From Peptococcaceae bacterium (GTDB lineage Bacteria; Bacillota; Dehalobacteriia; UBA4068; JAAVYR01): 64,000 nt of DNA. Position numbers and translations under genes: made by a program. Below are positions 25,989 to 35,049 of this stretch, piece by piece (within the stretch, counting starts at the first letter, position 1; each line of letters opens with the position of its first letter). The stretch spans positions 62,001 to 126,000 of the forward strand of contig JAAVYR010000018.1 of assembly GCA_022791255.1 (NCBI GenBank). The letters run 5' to 3'. A model generated the notes under the pieces. The model saw only the letters and a program-made list of their open reading frames with translations, was not told the DNA's origin and made no database searches.

Positions 25989-28676
25989 ATGGAAAGAGGA
26001 AAGAGAGGTTTACCACTGTTTGTTGTATTAACGATGGTGATGACGCTAATGCTGGCGTTTTCACTTGCGGCAAATGCAGCGGATGACGAAATTATTATTT
26101 CGGATAGCGATGTCTTCGTGTTGGACCAGTCTGAAATATTGTTAGGCGAAGATGCTGACAAAGAAGCAGAAGAAGAAAATAATGAAGTAATGCTCATAAG
26201 TCCACAGACAGAGGACGAGCATATTCACTCTGTCTGCAATGGGGCAGATTGTACTGACCCAAATCATGCCAGTCATGGAGATATTACCTGGACGGCTTGG
26301 GAAAGCGATACCACTTTGCCGAAGGAGTCCGGTAATTATTATTTGACCAAAGATGTACATGGTACATGGAATACCACGATTGCAAGTGGTGTTAATATAA
26401 AACTTTGTTTGAATGGACACAGCATTGATTTATCCGGAAAAACAGATGCTCGGGGTGCAAATGTGTATATTATTAATCCTGTCGCTGATTTTACATTGTG
26501 TGACTGTGGGGAAACAAGCGGCAAAATCACTGGCGCCGGGAATAGTATCATTATGAACTACGGTACATTTCATATGTATGGCGGCAATCTTGCTGATACT
26601 GCAGCGGTAGGAAATGATGGTGCGGGCGTACAGACCTATGATGGTACATTTAATATGTATGGCGGTAAAATTACAAACAATAAGTCGGATCGTAATGGTG
26701 GCGGTGTGACTGTTACTGGTGCCTATAACGGTGTAAACGGCGTATTTAATATGTACGGTGGTGAAATTTCCGGAAATACTGCAAAATTTGGCGGCGGCGT
26801 AAATGTTACCTCAAATCACACATTCAATATGTATGGCGGTATCATTTGTGATAATGCTACGCTTACCGATCAAGTTAGCAATACCGGCGGGGGTATTTAC
26901 AATAATCACGGTACCATAAATATATACGATGGTGAAATCAGCAGCAATACCGCGAAGGATGGCGGCGGTATCTCTACCAATGGGGACGCTAAGATACTCG
27001 GTGGCAGCATTGTCAAGAATGTGGCATCTGGGAACGGCGGCGGCGTTTTTCTCGCCTCTAATAAAAAAATTACTCTAGGCGGTACGGTTCTGGTAAGCAG
27101 TAATACAGTAAACAATGCCGCAAATAATATTTATATCCAAACGGGTATTCCTTTTGAGATAGTTTCTGATACACCTTTTGCCAAAGGCGCAGAAATTGGC
27201 ATTACCTATTACTATCCAGCTCAGATTACAGAAAAAGCTCCTATCAATGTAACAGCCGCAAACGAAGCTGATTACAGTGCTTATTTCAAAAGTGATGATG
27301 CGAAATTTGTTGTAATAAATACAGATGGTAATATTATCCAGCTTGCCAAAAAGGCGGAAAACCGTACGGAAGACAGCGAAGTAGTAGTGAAAGACGGTAC
27401 GCCTGCTGTCAGTGTAGAGGGACTTGATGTCCTGGCTGCAGAAACTAACCCAACAGCCAAAGATATTAAGATTACTATGACTGTGGAAAGCAAGGCAGCC
27501 GACAGCGCTAATAGCGAACAAACGGAAATAAAAAATATTAGCAGCAGTGAAAAACTGGAGTATCTGGATATTGGACTGATAAAAACTGTTGATACGGTAG
27601 AAAGCTCGATAACCGAAACCACGAAACCGCTGAAAATTATTATTTCCTTTGATGAGAAAGGGAAGAAGAATATCAAAGTCTATCGTTTCCATAATGGTGC
27701 GGCAGAGGTTTTAAGCGATAATGCGGTAGATGATGAATATTACACTGTAGGAGACGGGGCTATTACTGTCTATGCGAAAAAATTCTCTATCTATGCGATC
27801 GGCTATGATGCAGAAACATCTACATCAGGAACAGGCTCTCATCGTGTTGGCGGCGGGAGCACTGACTCTAGTTACAAAGTGACCTTTAAAACAGGGGAAA
27901 ACGGCAGGCTGACTGAAGGCAGTGCAAGTATTTATGTTGACCGTAATGCAAAGATAAAGGATAGCCAAATCCCATCTGTTACAGCTAATGAAGGCTATGC
28001 ATTTATCGGTTGGAGTATAGATGGAAAAACTGTGGCGGAGCCCACAAAGGAAAATATTACGGCAACGACGATCTTTACTGCACTTTATGAAGCCGTAACT
28101 AATCAGGCTACACATGATGCTTATATCATTGGTTATGATGGCGCATTCCGTCCGGATGGCAAGATAACCAGAGCAGAAATGGCCGCAATGCTGGCTCGTG
28201 TAACAGATGGTTTCTCGGAAAAGCAAAGTTATCCATCCTCTTTTGCTGATGTGCCGCAGGGGCTGTGGTATGGGGATTATATTGGTTTTGCGGAACAGAA
28301 AAATATCATAATGGGTTATGAAGATGGTACCTTTCAGCCAGAGGGGTTGATTACCCGTGCAGAATTTGCAACGATGATTGCCCGTTTTGCTGAAATAGCG
28401 AAAAAGGAAGCTGACACCTCGTTTACGGATATTCGTGAACATTGGGCGGCAGAGCAAATCCAAGGCTGCTATGAGGCGGGGTATATGAACGGTTATCCAG
28501 ACCATTCATTCCAGCCGAACCAGCATATGACTCGCGGAGAGGCAGTGGTAGTTATCAACCGTGTCCTTGACCGGGATGATATAAAAGAATTTGATAATCC
28601 TTTTTATGATGTAAACCAAAGTCATTGGGCTTATCAGGCTATTATGGAAGCAGCTGTTAGTCATAGCAGCAAATAA
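25989..28676 (+). CDS. Secreted SLH-domain surface protein with beta-helix repeats
   Basis: The 895-residue protein has a signal peptide (to about residue 31, SLAANA). A right-handed beta-helix-like region of repeated FNMYGG, ISGNTA and GGGV units spans about 180-370. A middle region ends near 620, followed by a Gly-rich spacer. A Listeria-Bacteroides-type repeat (VTFKTGENGR, AFIGWSIDGKTV) comes next, then SLH domains (FRPDGKITRAEMAAML, FQPEGLITRAEFATMI, SFTDIREHWAAEQI) and a final half-SLH. SLH domains anchor proteins to cell-wall polymers. Its own start follows GGAAAGGAAG. Confidence 0.9.
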   Translation: MERGKRGLPLFVVLTMVMTLMLAFSLAANAADDEIIISDSDVFVLDQSEILLGEDADKEAEEENNEVMLISPQTEDEHIHSVCNGADCTDPNHASHGDITWTAWESDTTLPKESGNYYLTKDVHGTWNTTIASGVNIKLCLNGHSIDLSGKTDARGANVYIINPVADFTLCDCGETSGKITGAGNSIIMNYGTFHMYGGNLADTAAVGNDGAGVQTYDGTFNMYGGKITNNKSDRNGGGVTVTGAYNGVNGVFNMYGGEISGNTAKFGGGVNVTSNHTFNMYGGIICDNATLTDQVSNTGGGIYNNHGTINIYDGEISSNTAKDGGGISTNGDAKILGGSIVKNVASGNGGGVFLASNKKITLGGTVLVSSNTVNNAANNIYIQTGIPFEIVSDTPFAKGAEIGITYYYPAQITEKAPINVTAANEADYSAYFKSDDAKFVVINTDGNIIQLAKKAENRTEDSEVVVKDGTPAVSVEGLDVLAAETNPTAKDIKITMTVESKAADSANSEQTEIKNISSSEKLEYLDIGLIKTVDTVESSITETTKPLKIIISFDEKGKKNIKVYRFHNGAAEVLSDNAVDDEYYTVGDGAITVYAKKFSIYAIGYDAETSTSGTGSHRVGGGSTDSSYKVTFKTGENGRLTEGSASIYVDRNAKIKDSQIPSVTANEGYAFIGWSIDGKTVAEPTKENITATTIFTALYEAVTNQATHDAYIIGYDGAFRPDGKITRAEMAAMLARVTDGFSEKQSYPSSFADVPQGLWYGDYIGFAEQKNIIMGYEDGTFQPEGLITRAEFATMIARFAEIAKKEADTSFTDIREHWAAEQIQGCYEAGYMNGYPDHSFQPNQHMTRGEAVVVINRVLDRDDIKEFDNPFYDVNQSHWAYQAIMEAAVSHSSK

Positions 28677-28686
28677 TTAAAAACAA

Positions 28687-28717
28687 AAAGGACTGCAATA
28701 TTTATTGCAGTCCTTTA
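28687..28717 (+). terminator. Terminator after the SLH protein gene
   Basis: AAAGGACTGCAATA pairs with TATTGCAGTCCTTT around a short loop. Confidence 0.9.
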
Positions 28718-28799
28718 TTAATATGCTTTTCGACTATCTAATTTTCTGATTTTGTGCTATACTATCAAATAAAGTATGAAGTTTGATTGGAGTAAGTCT

Positions 28800-29681
28800 A
28801 TGACAATACAATGGTACCCTGGACATATGGCCAAAGCCAAACGCAATATGATAGCAGACCTAAATCTGGTGGATATGATTATCGAAGTGGTGGACGCAAG
28901 AATACCATTGAGCAGCAGAAATCCTGATGTGGATGTTATCGTGGCGAAAAAGCCGCGTCTTTTGGTATTAAATAAAAAAGACTTAGCAGAGGATAAAATT
29001 ACCCAGTATTGGTTGGACTATTACCAGAAACAAGGCTTTGGCGCAGTAGCTGTTAATGGTGCTCAGAAGCAAGGTATCCGTGACTTACTGGCTGCCGCTC
29101 AAAAGTGTGCAGAACCTCTCTGGCTGGAAATGGAACGAAAAGGTAGATTACGTCGTCCTATTCGCTCTATGGTGGTGGGTTCCCCAAATACGGGGAAGTC
29201 TACCATTATCAATGCTTTAGCACCAAGGGCTGTGGCAAAAACAGGCAATAAGCCAGGGGTGACCAAAGGTACTCAATGGATTAAAACGAAAAATAACATC
29301 GAATTACTGGATACACCAGGCGTTTTGTGGCCAAAATTTACTGATGAACGAGTAGGCTTTCGTCTGGCGGTGACAGGGGCTATCAGTGATTTAGTGTTTA
29401 ACCAAGAAGATGTTGCTTGGGAATTATTAAAATGGCTGTTAGATGAAAATCCTGAAGCATTAGCAGCGCGGTATAAGATAGCGGATTTGGCGGCAACGCC
29501 TGAAGAAATATTAGAACAAATCGCGACCAAACGGGGTCTCTTGGGTGCTGGAGGTGTAGTGCGGACAGAACCTGCGGCAGTGCTCCTAATTAATGAGTTT
29601 CGTAATGGAAAAATCGGATGTTTTTCTCTGGACAAGCCAGGAGATGAAGATATCTTAAATCATTTAGAGAAGAAGGAATAA
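28800..29681 (+). CDS. rbgA: Ribosome biogenesis GTPase RbgA (YlqF)
   Basis: The 293-residue protein is a circularly permuted GTPase needed for late 50S assembly. The motif order is permuted as expected: NKKDLA (G4) precedes GSPNTGKSTIINAL (G1) and DTPG (G3). It begins MTIQWYPGHMAKAKRNM. ATG 28800 follows TTGGAG. rnhB follows two bases after the stop, the same neighbour as in B. subtilis. Confidence 0.95.
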   Translation: MTIQWYPGHMAKAKRNMIADLNLVDMIIEVVDARIPLSSRNPDVDVIVAKKPRLLVLNKKDLAEDKITQYWLDYYQKQGFGAVAVNGAQKQGIRDLLAAAQKCAEPLWLEMERKGRLRRPIRSMVVGSPNTGKSTIINALAPRAVAKTGNKPGVTKGTQWIKTKNNIELLDTPGVLWPKFTDERVGFRLAVTGAISDLVFNQEDVAWELLKWLLDENPEALAARYKIADLAATPEEILEQIATKRGLLGAGGVVRTEPAAVLLINEFRNGKIGCFSLDKPGDEDILNHLEKKE

Positions 29682-29683
29682 CC

Positions 29684-30439
29684 ATGCAAGAAGTAAATTG
29701 GTCAGAGATGACCGTGGCAGAAATCAAAAGTAGTGTTAGTGCTCGGACATCTGCAGAAACATTGTGTCTTCTCATGGAGGATAAACGGACAGCGGTAAAA
29801 AATTTAGCGGCGAAATTGCTTCTTGCTCAAGAAAAGGAAATGGCGCGGTTAGAAAGCTTGCTGGTTTTTGAACAAGAATTATGGGAACAAAATATTTTTA
29901 CGGTTGCTGGTATTGATGAAGCAGGCAGAGGGCCGCTAGCAGGCCCTGTAGTAGCCGCTGCTGTCATCCTGAAGCCGGGAGAACCTATCTGGGGCGTGAA
30001 CGACTCCAAAAAGCTTTCTGCTGCCAAACGGGAAGAAGTAGAGGTCGAAATCAAAGAAAAGTCTTTATTTTGGGCGGTAGGCGTAGTAGGTGCTCACGAC
30101 ATTGATAAATATAATATTCTGCAAGCCACCAAGCTGGCAATGAAACGGGCTATTCACAAGCTGCCTATCCGGCCTGACTATTTGTTATTAGACGCGGTAT
30201 CTTTGCCGGATACTGGCATTGCGCAACGGCCTATTATTAAAGGGGATGCCCTCAGTCTCTCCATTGGGGCGGCAAGCATTTTAGCAAAATGCCATCGGGA
30301 TAGGATGATGCTTTTGTATCATGAGAAATATCCTGTCTACGGCTTTGACCGTCACAAAGGGTATCCTACTGCAGAACATAAGGAAATGGTGCGGAAATAC
30401 GGTTATTCGCCTATTCATCGCAAAACATTTCAGATTTAA
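29684..30439 (+). CDS. rnhB: Ribonuclease HII
   Basis: The 251-residue enzyme cuts RNA within RNA-DNA hybrids. The active-site motif GIDEAGRGPLAGPV is near residues 76-89; further acidic residues are at NDSKKL and DALSLSIGAASILAK. About 70 residues precede the catalytic domain, as in other Firmicutes. It overlaps no gene and sits in an rbgA-rnhB-yraN run. Confidence 0.95.
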   Translation: MQEVNWSEMTVAEIKSSVSARTSAETLCLLMEDKRTAVKNLAAKLLLAQEKEMARLESLLVFEQELWEQNIFTVAGIDEAGRGPLAGPVVAAAVILKPGEPIWGVNDSKKLSAAKREEVEVEIKEKSLFWAVGVVGAHDIDKYNILQATKLAMKRAIHKLPIRPDYLLLDAVSLPDTGIAQRPIIKGDALSLSIGAASILAKCHRDRMMLLYHEKYPVYGFDRHKGYPTAEHKEMVRKYGYSPIHRKTFQI

Positions 30440-30451
30440 CGAGGCTAGGCT

Positions 30452-30829
30452 ATGACGACATCCGGAAAACATAACAACAAAAAAACAGGGAACCATGGCG
30501 AGGATATAGCTGCTGCTGCTTTAGAAGAGCAAGGATATACTATTGTTGCGAGGAATTATCGTAAGCGCTATGGAGAAATCGACATTATTGCGCAAAAGGG
30601 AAAGACCCTTTACTTTGTAGAAGTGAAAACACGGAAAGACGCGGCATATGGCAATCCTTTGGAAAGCGTCACGCCTGGAAAACAACGAAAAATTTATCGA
30701 GTAGCAGAAGCCTATTTACAGGAAAATCCTGCTTATAGAGAGCAGAATATTGGCTTTTTGGCGGTGGGTATTCTTTTGCAGGGAGCAGGTGCATATAATA
30801 TAGAAATCGTGGAAGATTATTTTATATAA
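30452..30829 (+). CDS. UPF0102/YraN-family nuclease-like protein
   Basis: The 125-residue protein has the YraN pattern: GNHGEDIAAAALEEQGYTIVARNYR, GEIDIIAQKG and VEVKTRKDAAYG. The fold is a restriction-endonuclease-like core, with Asp and the ExK pair visible. Its substrate is not established. Start ATG 30452 follows GAGGC. OLE RNA begins about 160 bases downstream. Confidence 0.9.
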   Translation: MTTSGKHNNKKTGNHGEDIAAAALEEQGYTIVARNYRKRYGEIDIIAQKGKTLYFVEVKTRKDAAYGNPLESVTPGKQRKIYRVAEAYLQENPAYREQNIGFLAVGILLQGAGAYNIEIVEDYFI

Positions 30830-30952
30830 TAACAATAGCGGTAATTTAATTGCTTTTGCTCCTTATTGACGTTTATTGGCGCTTGGATATCGTTTAGTTG
30901 TTTTTTTCTGCGTTTTGTCAAAGATGGGGTGCAATGATAACAAGTTGCGAAT

Positions 30953-30981
30953 TTGAAAAAAAATGAAAAATATAGTATAAT
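30953..30981 (+). promoter_or_regulatory. Sigma-A promoter of OLE RNA
   Basis: TTGAAA (30953-30958) and TATAAT (30976-30981) are separated by 17 bases, which predicts a start near 30988. Confidence 0.8.
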
Positions 30982-30987
30982 GATTTT

Positions 30988-31580
30988 GCTGGTATGTGGC
31001 GCAGTATTCTAGTCGTCAAACCTTGCTTTGAAGACGGGGCTAAAAATCCGTTAAGGGCATATCGATGAAGTTCCTGGTGCTGGCTTCTGACGCCCAGTCG
31101 GGGGTTGGTAGTGGGAGTTAAGGAGGATAGGGCCATCTCCAATGGCATGGAAGAAAAGGACCCTCCCTCCGTGGAGACCCAAGTGCGTGGGGAATACCTT
31201 TGGTCGGGTAGGAACTATGGCTTGGGGTGAACCTGCATTCGGGTAACACTGGGTGTAGTGTAGCCTGCCTTGAGTGGCAATGGTGGACTGGTGAATTTTT
31301 GCAAATAGGTGCGTCCGGCGACCAAGGACACTATTTTGTATAATGAAACCATTGTTGCAAAAGAGGCTAAAAGCTTGTGTGCGATGTTGAGGAAAACTCC
31401 TAGACTGTTTCCATCTATTGGGGATTAAAGTATGGACTAAGTGGTATTCTGGCCTTGTGTTAGGTAACTGCACAAATCGACCCGTAAAAGGAAACTGCCA
31501 CTCTGGTAACGGAGCGGTGTGGTCGATGGGAAATCCTGCCAGACCTAAGCTATAAAGTTTACTCAATAGGAGTCCATATG
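30988..31580 (+). ncRNA. ole: OLE RNA (ornate, large, extremophilic RNA)
   Basis: This 780-base gap holds no plausible gene on either strand but a GC-richer, structured stretch of about 590 nt behind a good promoter. Size, a downstream gene for a four-helix membrane protein, and the surroundings (dxs, tlyA, argR, recN) match OLE RNA, one of the largest structured bacterial RNAs. In Bacillus (Alkalihalobacillus) halodurans it forms a membrane ribonucleoprotein with OapA. Local helices are easy to find, for example around the GGAAACTGCC segment near 31490. I could not run the covariance model (RF01071). Confidence 0.82.
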
Positions 31581-31611
31581 CCAGCTAATTTTTATATAAA
31601 GAGGTTTTTTT

Positions 31612-32187
31612 GTGGGACATTCCGGTAAAGGGAAAAAAATGAGCAATCTGCAGTTTGCATTGATTGTTTCTATCGGTACATTTTTTGCTGCGGCGTTTAT
31701 TAACTTAACTTCGCAGTCTATTTTAAATAAAATCACCCAACTTTATATAGCCATCGGTCTTTTGCTTGCTGTTATCTTTTTAGGGATTATCTTTGATATT
31801 ATTGGGGTAGCGGTAGCCGTGGCGGATGAAGCACCCTTTCACGCTCGGGCTGCACGCCGTATGCCAGGTGCAAAAGAAGCGTTGAAGCTAATTCGTAATG
31901 CAGATAGAGTTTCTAACTTTTGTAACGATGTGATTGGGGATATTTGCGGGACATTGAGCGGGGGCATCGGCGCTGTCATTGTGTTTAACTTTTTTACCAT
32001 GGGAGCAGAAAATGCTTCTCGTATGCCGGATGTAATTATTGCCGGTATCGTGGCGGCGCTCACTGTTGGTGGTAAAGCCTTTGGTAAAAGTTTTGCCAAC
32101 CGTTGTTCTGATGGTATTATGTGGAAGGTCGGCAAAATTGTCGCCTTTCGGCAGAAGCTATCTCGGAAAAACGCAAAAGCGAAATAA
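31612..32187 (+). CDS. oapA: OLE-associated membrane protein OapA
   Basis: The 191-residue protein has four predicted membrane segments (about residues 12-35, 42-68, 108-128 and 137-155) and a basic tail (RQKLSRKNAKAK). A conserved loop reads ADEAPFHARAARRMPGAKEAL. OapA binds OLE RNA and places it at the membrane. The GTG at 31612 has AGAGG seven bases upstream. A later ATG at 31639 is possible. It follows the RNA by about 30 bases and precedes dxs, so all may share a transcript. Confidence 0.85.
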   Translation: MGHSGKGKKMSNLQFALIVSIGTFFAAAFINLTSQSILNKITQLYIAIGLLLAVIFLGIIFDIIGVAVAVADEAPFHARAARRMPGAKEALKLIRNADRVSNFCNDVIGDICGTLSGGIGAVIVFNFFTMGAENASRMPDVIIAGIVAALTVGGKAFGKSFANRCSDGIMWKVGKIVAFRQKLSRKNAKAK

Positions 32188-32234
32188 CCCCCAATTTTGC
32201 ATGTTTGGAAAAGAAGAAAAAGGAGAGACTGTGT

Positions 32235-34109
32235 ATGCTGGAATATATTCATAGCCCAGAGGATATTCGCTCCTTAGATGAAAATGAACTAAACCAATTG
32301 GCTGCAGAGATACGCAAATATTTATTAGATGTTGTCGCTGTCAATGGTGGGCATTTGGCGTCTAACTTGGGTGTGGTAGAGCTGACTTTAGCATTACACA
32401 GTGTTTTTGATTTTTCTCGTGATAAATTGGTCTTAGATGTGGGCCATCAATGTTACACTCATAAAATCTTGACAGGACGGAAGGAAGCCATGACGACGCT
32501 CCGTCAGCAGGATGGCATTAGCGGTTTTCCGAAACATTCAGAAAGCGATTATGACCATTTTAATACCGGGCATAGCAGCACTTCTATTTCTGCTGCTGTT
32601 GGTATGGCTAAAGCTCGGGATATCAAGAAGGAGACTTATTCGGTGGTGGCTGTCATTGGTGATGGCGCTCTTACTGGGGGGATGGCCTTTGAGGCGTTAA
32701 ATCATTCCGGTTACTTAAATACACCGCTGATTATCATATTAAATGACAATAAGATGTCCATTGCCAAAAATGTAGGGGCTATGTCTAGACATTTAAATAA
32801 GCTTCGTACTAGTCCTTATTATGGCAAAAGCAAGGCGACGATTAACTCTTGGCTTAGAAAAATCCCCAAAGTGGGCAATCATATCGCAAATGGTGTGGAA
32901 CGGCTGAAAGATAGTGTTAAGTATCTTTTAGTGCCTGGCATTTTGTTTGAAGAGATGAATTTTACATATATTGGTCCTATCGATGGTCATGATATTCATA
33001 GTATGCAGGAGATTTTTCGCAATGCGAGAAACTTAGACCATCCTGTTATCATTCATGTGTTGACGCAAAAGGGTAAAGGGTATTTGCCTGCAGAAAAGCA
33101 GCCAGATAAATTTCATGGTACACCGCCTTTTGATGTGCTAACAGGAAAGGTTGTGAAAGCGGACCCAAGTGGGCTTACCTATACCCAGGCTTTTGGGGAG
33201 GCGCTGATTGAAATGGCTGCACAATATGAAGATATTGTGGCGATTACTGCTGCTATGCCGGATGGTACAGGACTTGCCAAGTTTGGAGAGGTGTATCCAG
33301 ACCGTTTCTTTGATGTGGGCATTGCAGAGCAGCATGCTGTTACCTTTGGGGCGGGGCTTGCGGCTAGTGGGCTTCGTCCGGTGGTGGCGATTTATTCTAC
33401 CTTTTTGCAGCGGGCATATGACCAGGTATGGCATGATGTGTGTCTGCAAGATTTGCCAGTCATCTTTGCTATGGATAGGGGCGGTTTGGTTCCTGGAGAT
33501 GGAGAAACACATCAAGGTATCTATGATCTTTCTTATTTGCGTACGATGCCAAACCTAGCCATGATGGCACCCAAAGATGAGAACGAGCTTCGACAAATGC
33601 TTTATACAGCTTATCAGCAGCAGCATCCGGTAGCTATCCGTTACCCTAGAGGCTATGGCATGAATGTACCACTAGAACCGTTTCAGGTATTGCCTTGGGG
33701 AAAATGGGAGATTTTAACTGGTGGCGAGGATTTGATTATCTTTGCTGTGGGGCCTCTTTGTGAGGTTGCCATGGAGGTACGGCGAATATTGTATTATCAG
33801 GATATTGCTGTGTCAGTGGTAAATGCACGGTTCCTAAAGCCGTTGGATGAAGAGATGTTGCAGCAAGTTGCAAGAGAAAAAAAGCCTGTGGTTATCTTAG
33901 AGGAAAATGTTGTTGCTGGTGGCTTTGCTGGGGCTTGTGCAGAGTATTGGGCGTTGCAAGATTTGCATGTATCCGTGTTAAGTTTTGGTCTGCCTCTTGT
34001 GGTTCAGGGGCAGGGTTCTGTAGATGTTTTGCGAGAAGAATATGGGCTTACCTCAGAGGCCATTGCAGAAAAGATTTTAGCGAAATGGTTTCCTGAAAAG
34101 GAGAAGTAA
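32235..34109 (+). CDS. dxs: 1-deoxy-D-xylulose-5-phosphate synthase
   Basis: The 624-residue thiamine-diphosphate enzyme joins pyruvate and glyceraldehyde-3-phosphate at the head of the non-mevalonate isoprenoid pathway. Key motifs: GHQCYTHKILTGR, the ThDP motif beginning GDGALTGGMAFEALNH, DNKMSIAKNVG, and the transketolase-like FDVGIAEQHAVTFGAG. The ATG at 32235 follows AGGAGAG. Longer frames upstream overlap oapA and are not expected. tlyA follows three bases on. Confidence 0.96.
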   Translation: MLEYIHSPEDIRSLDENELNQLAAEIRKYLLDVVAVNGGHLASNLGVVELTLALHSVFDFSRDKLVLDVGHQCYTHKILTGRKEAMTTLRQQDGISGFPKHSESDYDHFNTGHSSTSISAAVGMAKARDIKKETYSVVAVIGDGALTGGMAFEALNHSGYLNTPLIIILNDNKMSIAKNVGAMSRHLNKLRTSPYYGKSKATINSWLRKIPKVGNHIANGVERLKDSVKYLLVPGILFEEMNFTYIGPIDGHDIHSMQEIFRNARNLDHPVIIHVLTQKGKGYLPAEKQPDKFHGTPPFDVLTGKVVKADPSGLTYTQAFGEALIEMAAQYEDIVAITAAMPDGTGLAKFGEVYPDRFFDVGIAEQHAVTFGAGLAASGLRPVVAIYSTFLQRAYDQVWHDVCLQDLPVIFAMDRGGLVPGDGETHQGIYDLSYLRTMPNLAMMAPKDENELRQMLYTAYQQQHPVAIRYPRGYGMNVPLEPFQVLPWGKWEILTGGEDLIIFAVGPLCEVAMEVRRILYYQDIAVSVVNARFLKPLDEEMLQQVAREKKPVVILEENVVAGGFAGACAEYWALQDLHVSVLSFGLPLVVQGQGSVDVLREEYGLTSEAIAEKILAKWFPEKEK

Positions 34110-34111
34110 TT

Positions 34112-34930
34112 GTGGCAAAAGTAAGATTAGATGTGTTTCTTTGTGAAGAGAATTATTTTCCTAGCCGAGAAAAAGCTCGGGCAGCCATTATGGCGGGAGA
34201 AGTTATCGTCAATGGGGAAAAGGTAGATAAGGCCGGTTTTCAGGTAAAAGAAGACGCTCAAATTACCCTTGTAGGGGAAAAACTTCCTTTTGTCAGCCGC
34301 GGGGGATTAAAGCTGGATAAGGCCATAAAGACTTTTCCCATTGACCTTACGGGGAAAATCATGGCGGATATCGGAGCTTCTACTGGCGGCTTTACAGACT
34401 GTGCTTTGCAAAATGGTGCAGCGAAAGTCTATGCAGTAGATGTAGGCTATGGACAGCTTGCCTGGTCATTACGGCAAGACCCTAGAGTGGTGGTAAAAGA
34501 AAAAACCAATGCTCGTTATTTAAGTGAAGAAATCATACCTGATTTATTAGATACGGCCAGCATTGATGTTTCTTTCATTTCTCTTACGAAAATACTGCCC
34601 GCCTTAAGTCAAAGAATGCAGGCAACAGGAGAGATTGTTGCTCTGATTAAACCACAGTTTGAAGCTGGAAAGGAAAAAATTGGTAAAAATGGTGTGGTAA
34701 GAGATAGCAAAACCCATCTAGAGGTTATTCAAACTATTCTTGCGTTTCTTCCTGAAGTGGGGCTTTATCCATGGGGTCTGACTTATTCGCCCATTAAAGG
34801 GCCAAAGGGCAACATCGAGTATTTACTTTGGATGAAAAAATATCCACCAGAAGAAGACGCTTTTGATATAACGAACCTGGTGTCTGACATTGTGGGACAA
34901 GCTTTTGGTTCATTAAACCCAAAAGAATAA
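34112..34930 (+). CDS. tlyA: TlyA-family rRNA (2'-O) methyltransferase (YqxC)
   Basis: The 272-residue protein starts with an S4 RNA-binding domain (RLDVFLCEENYFPSREKARAAIMAG) and continues with an FtsJ-like methyltransferase domain (ADIGASTGGFTDCALQNGA, DVSFISLTKILP, LIKPQFEAGKEKIGKNGVV). It is expected to methylate ribosomal RNA. GTG 34112 follows AAAGGAGAAG. It stands between dxs and nadK as in many spore formers. Confidence 0.93.
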   Translation: MAKVRLDVFLCEENYFPSREKARAAIMAGEVIVNGEKVDKAGFQVKEDAQITLVGEKLPFVSRGGLKLDKAIKTFPIDLTGKIMADIGASTGGFTDCALQNGAAKVYAVDVGYGQLAWSLRQDPRVVVKEKTNARYLSEEIIPDLLDTASIDVSFISLTKILPALSQRMQATGEIVALIKPQFEAGKEKIGKNGVVRDSKTHLEVIQTILAFLPEVGLYPWGLTYSPIKGPKGNIEYLLWMKKYPPEEDAFDITNLVSDIVGQAFGSLNPKE

Positions 34931-35049
34931 GAAAATATTTGCAGGAGTGTGTATGAAAGAGTTTCTTTTTTATGCATGCTCCTGTATAATATAGAGAAGA
35001 AGAATATTGCAGTACTCCTAATAGATGAGAAGAGGCAAGGAATAGCTTG

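Noticed and set aside
27075-28505. Long minus-strand frames inside the SLH gene (up to 226 codons).
   Set aside because: They are shadows of repetitive coding sequence and have no ribosome sites or domains.
30918-31566. Open frames on the minus strand of the OLE region (76 and 171 codons).
   Set aside because: They have no family resemblance or ribosome site, and lie antisense to a structured RNA with its own promoter.
30988-31580. RNase P RNA, tmRNA or a group II intron as the identity of the long RNA.
   Set aside because: The hallmark segments of RNase P and tmRNA are not seen. No tag reading frame and no intron-encoded protein exist. Locus and partner gene fit OLE.
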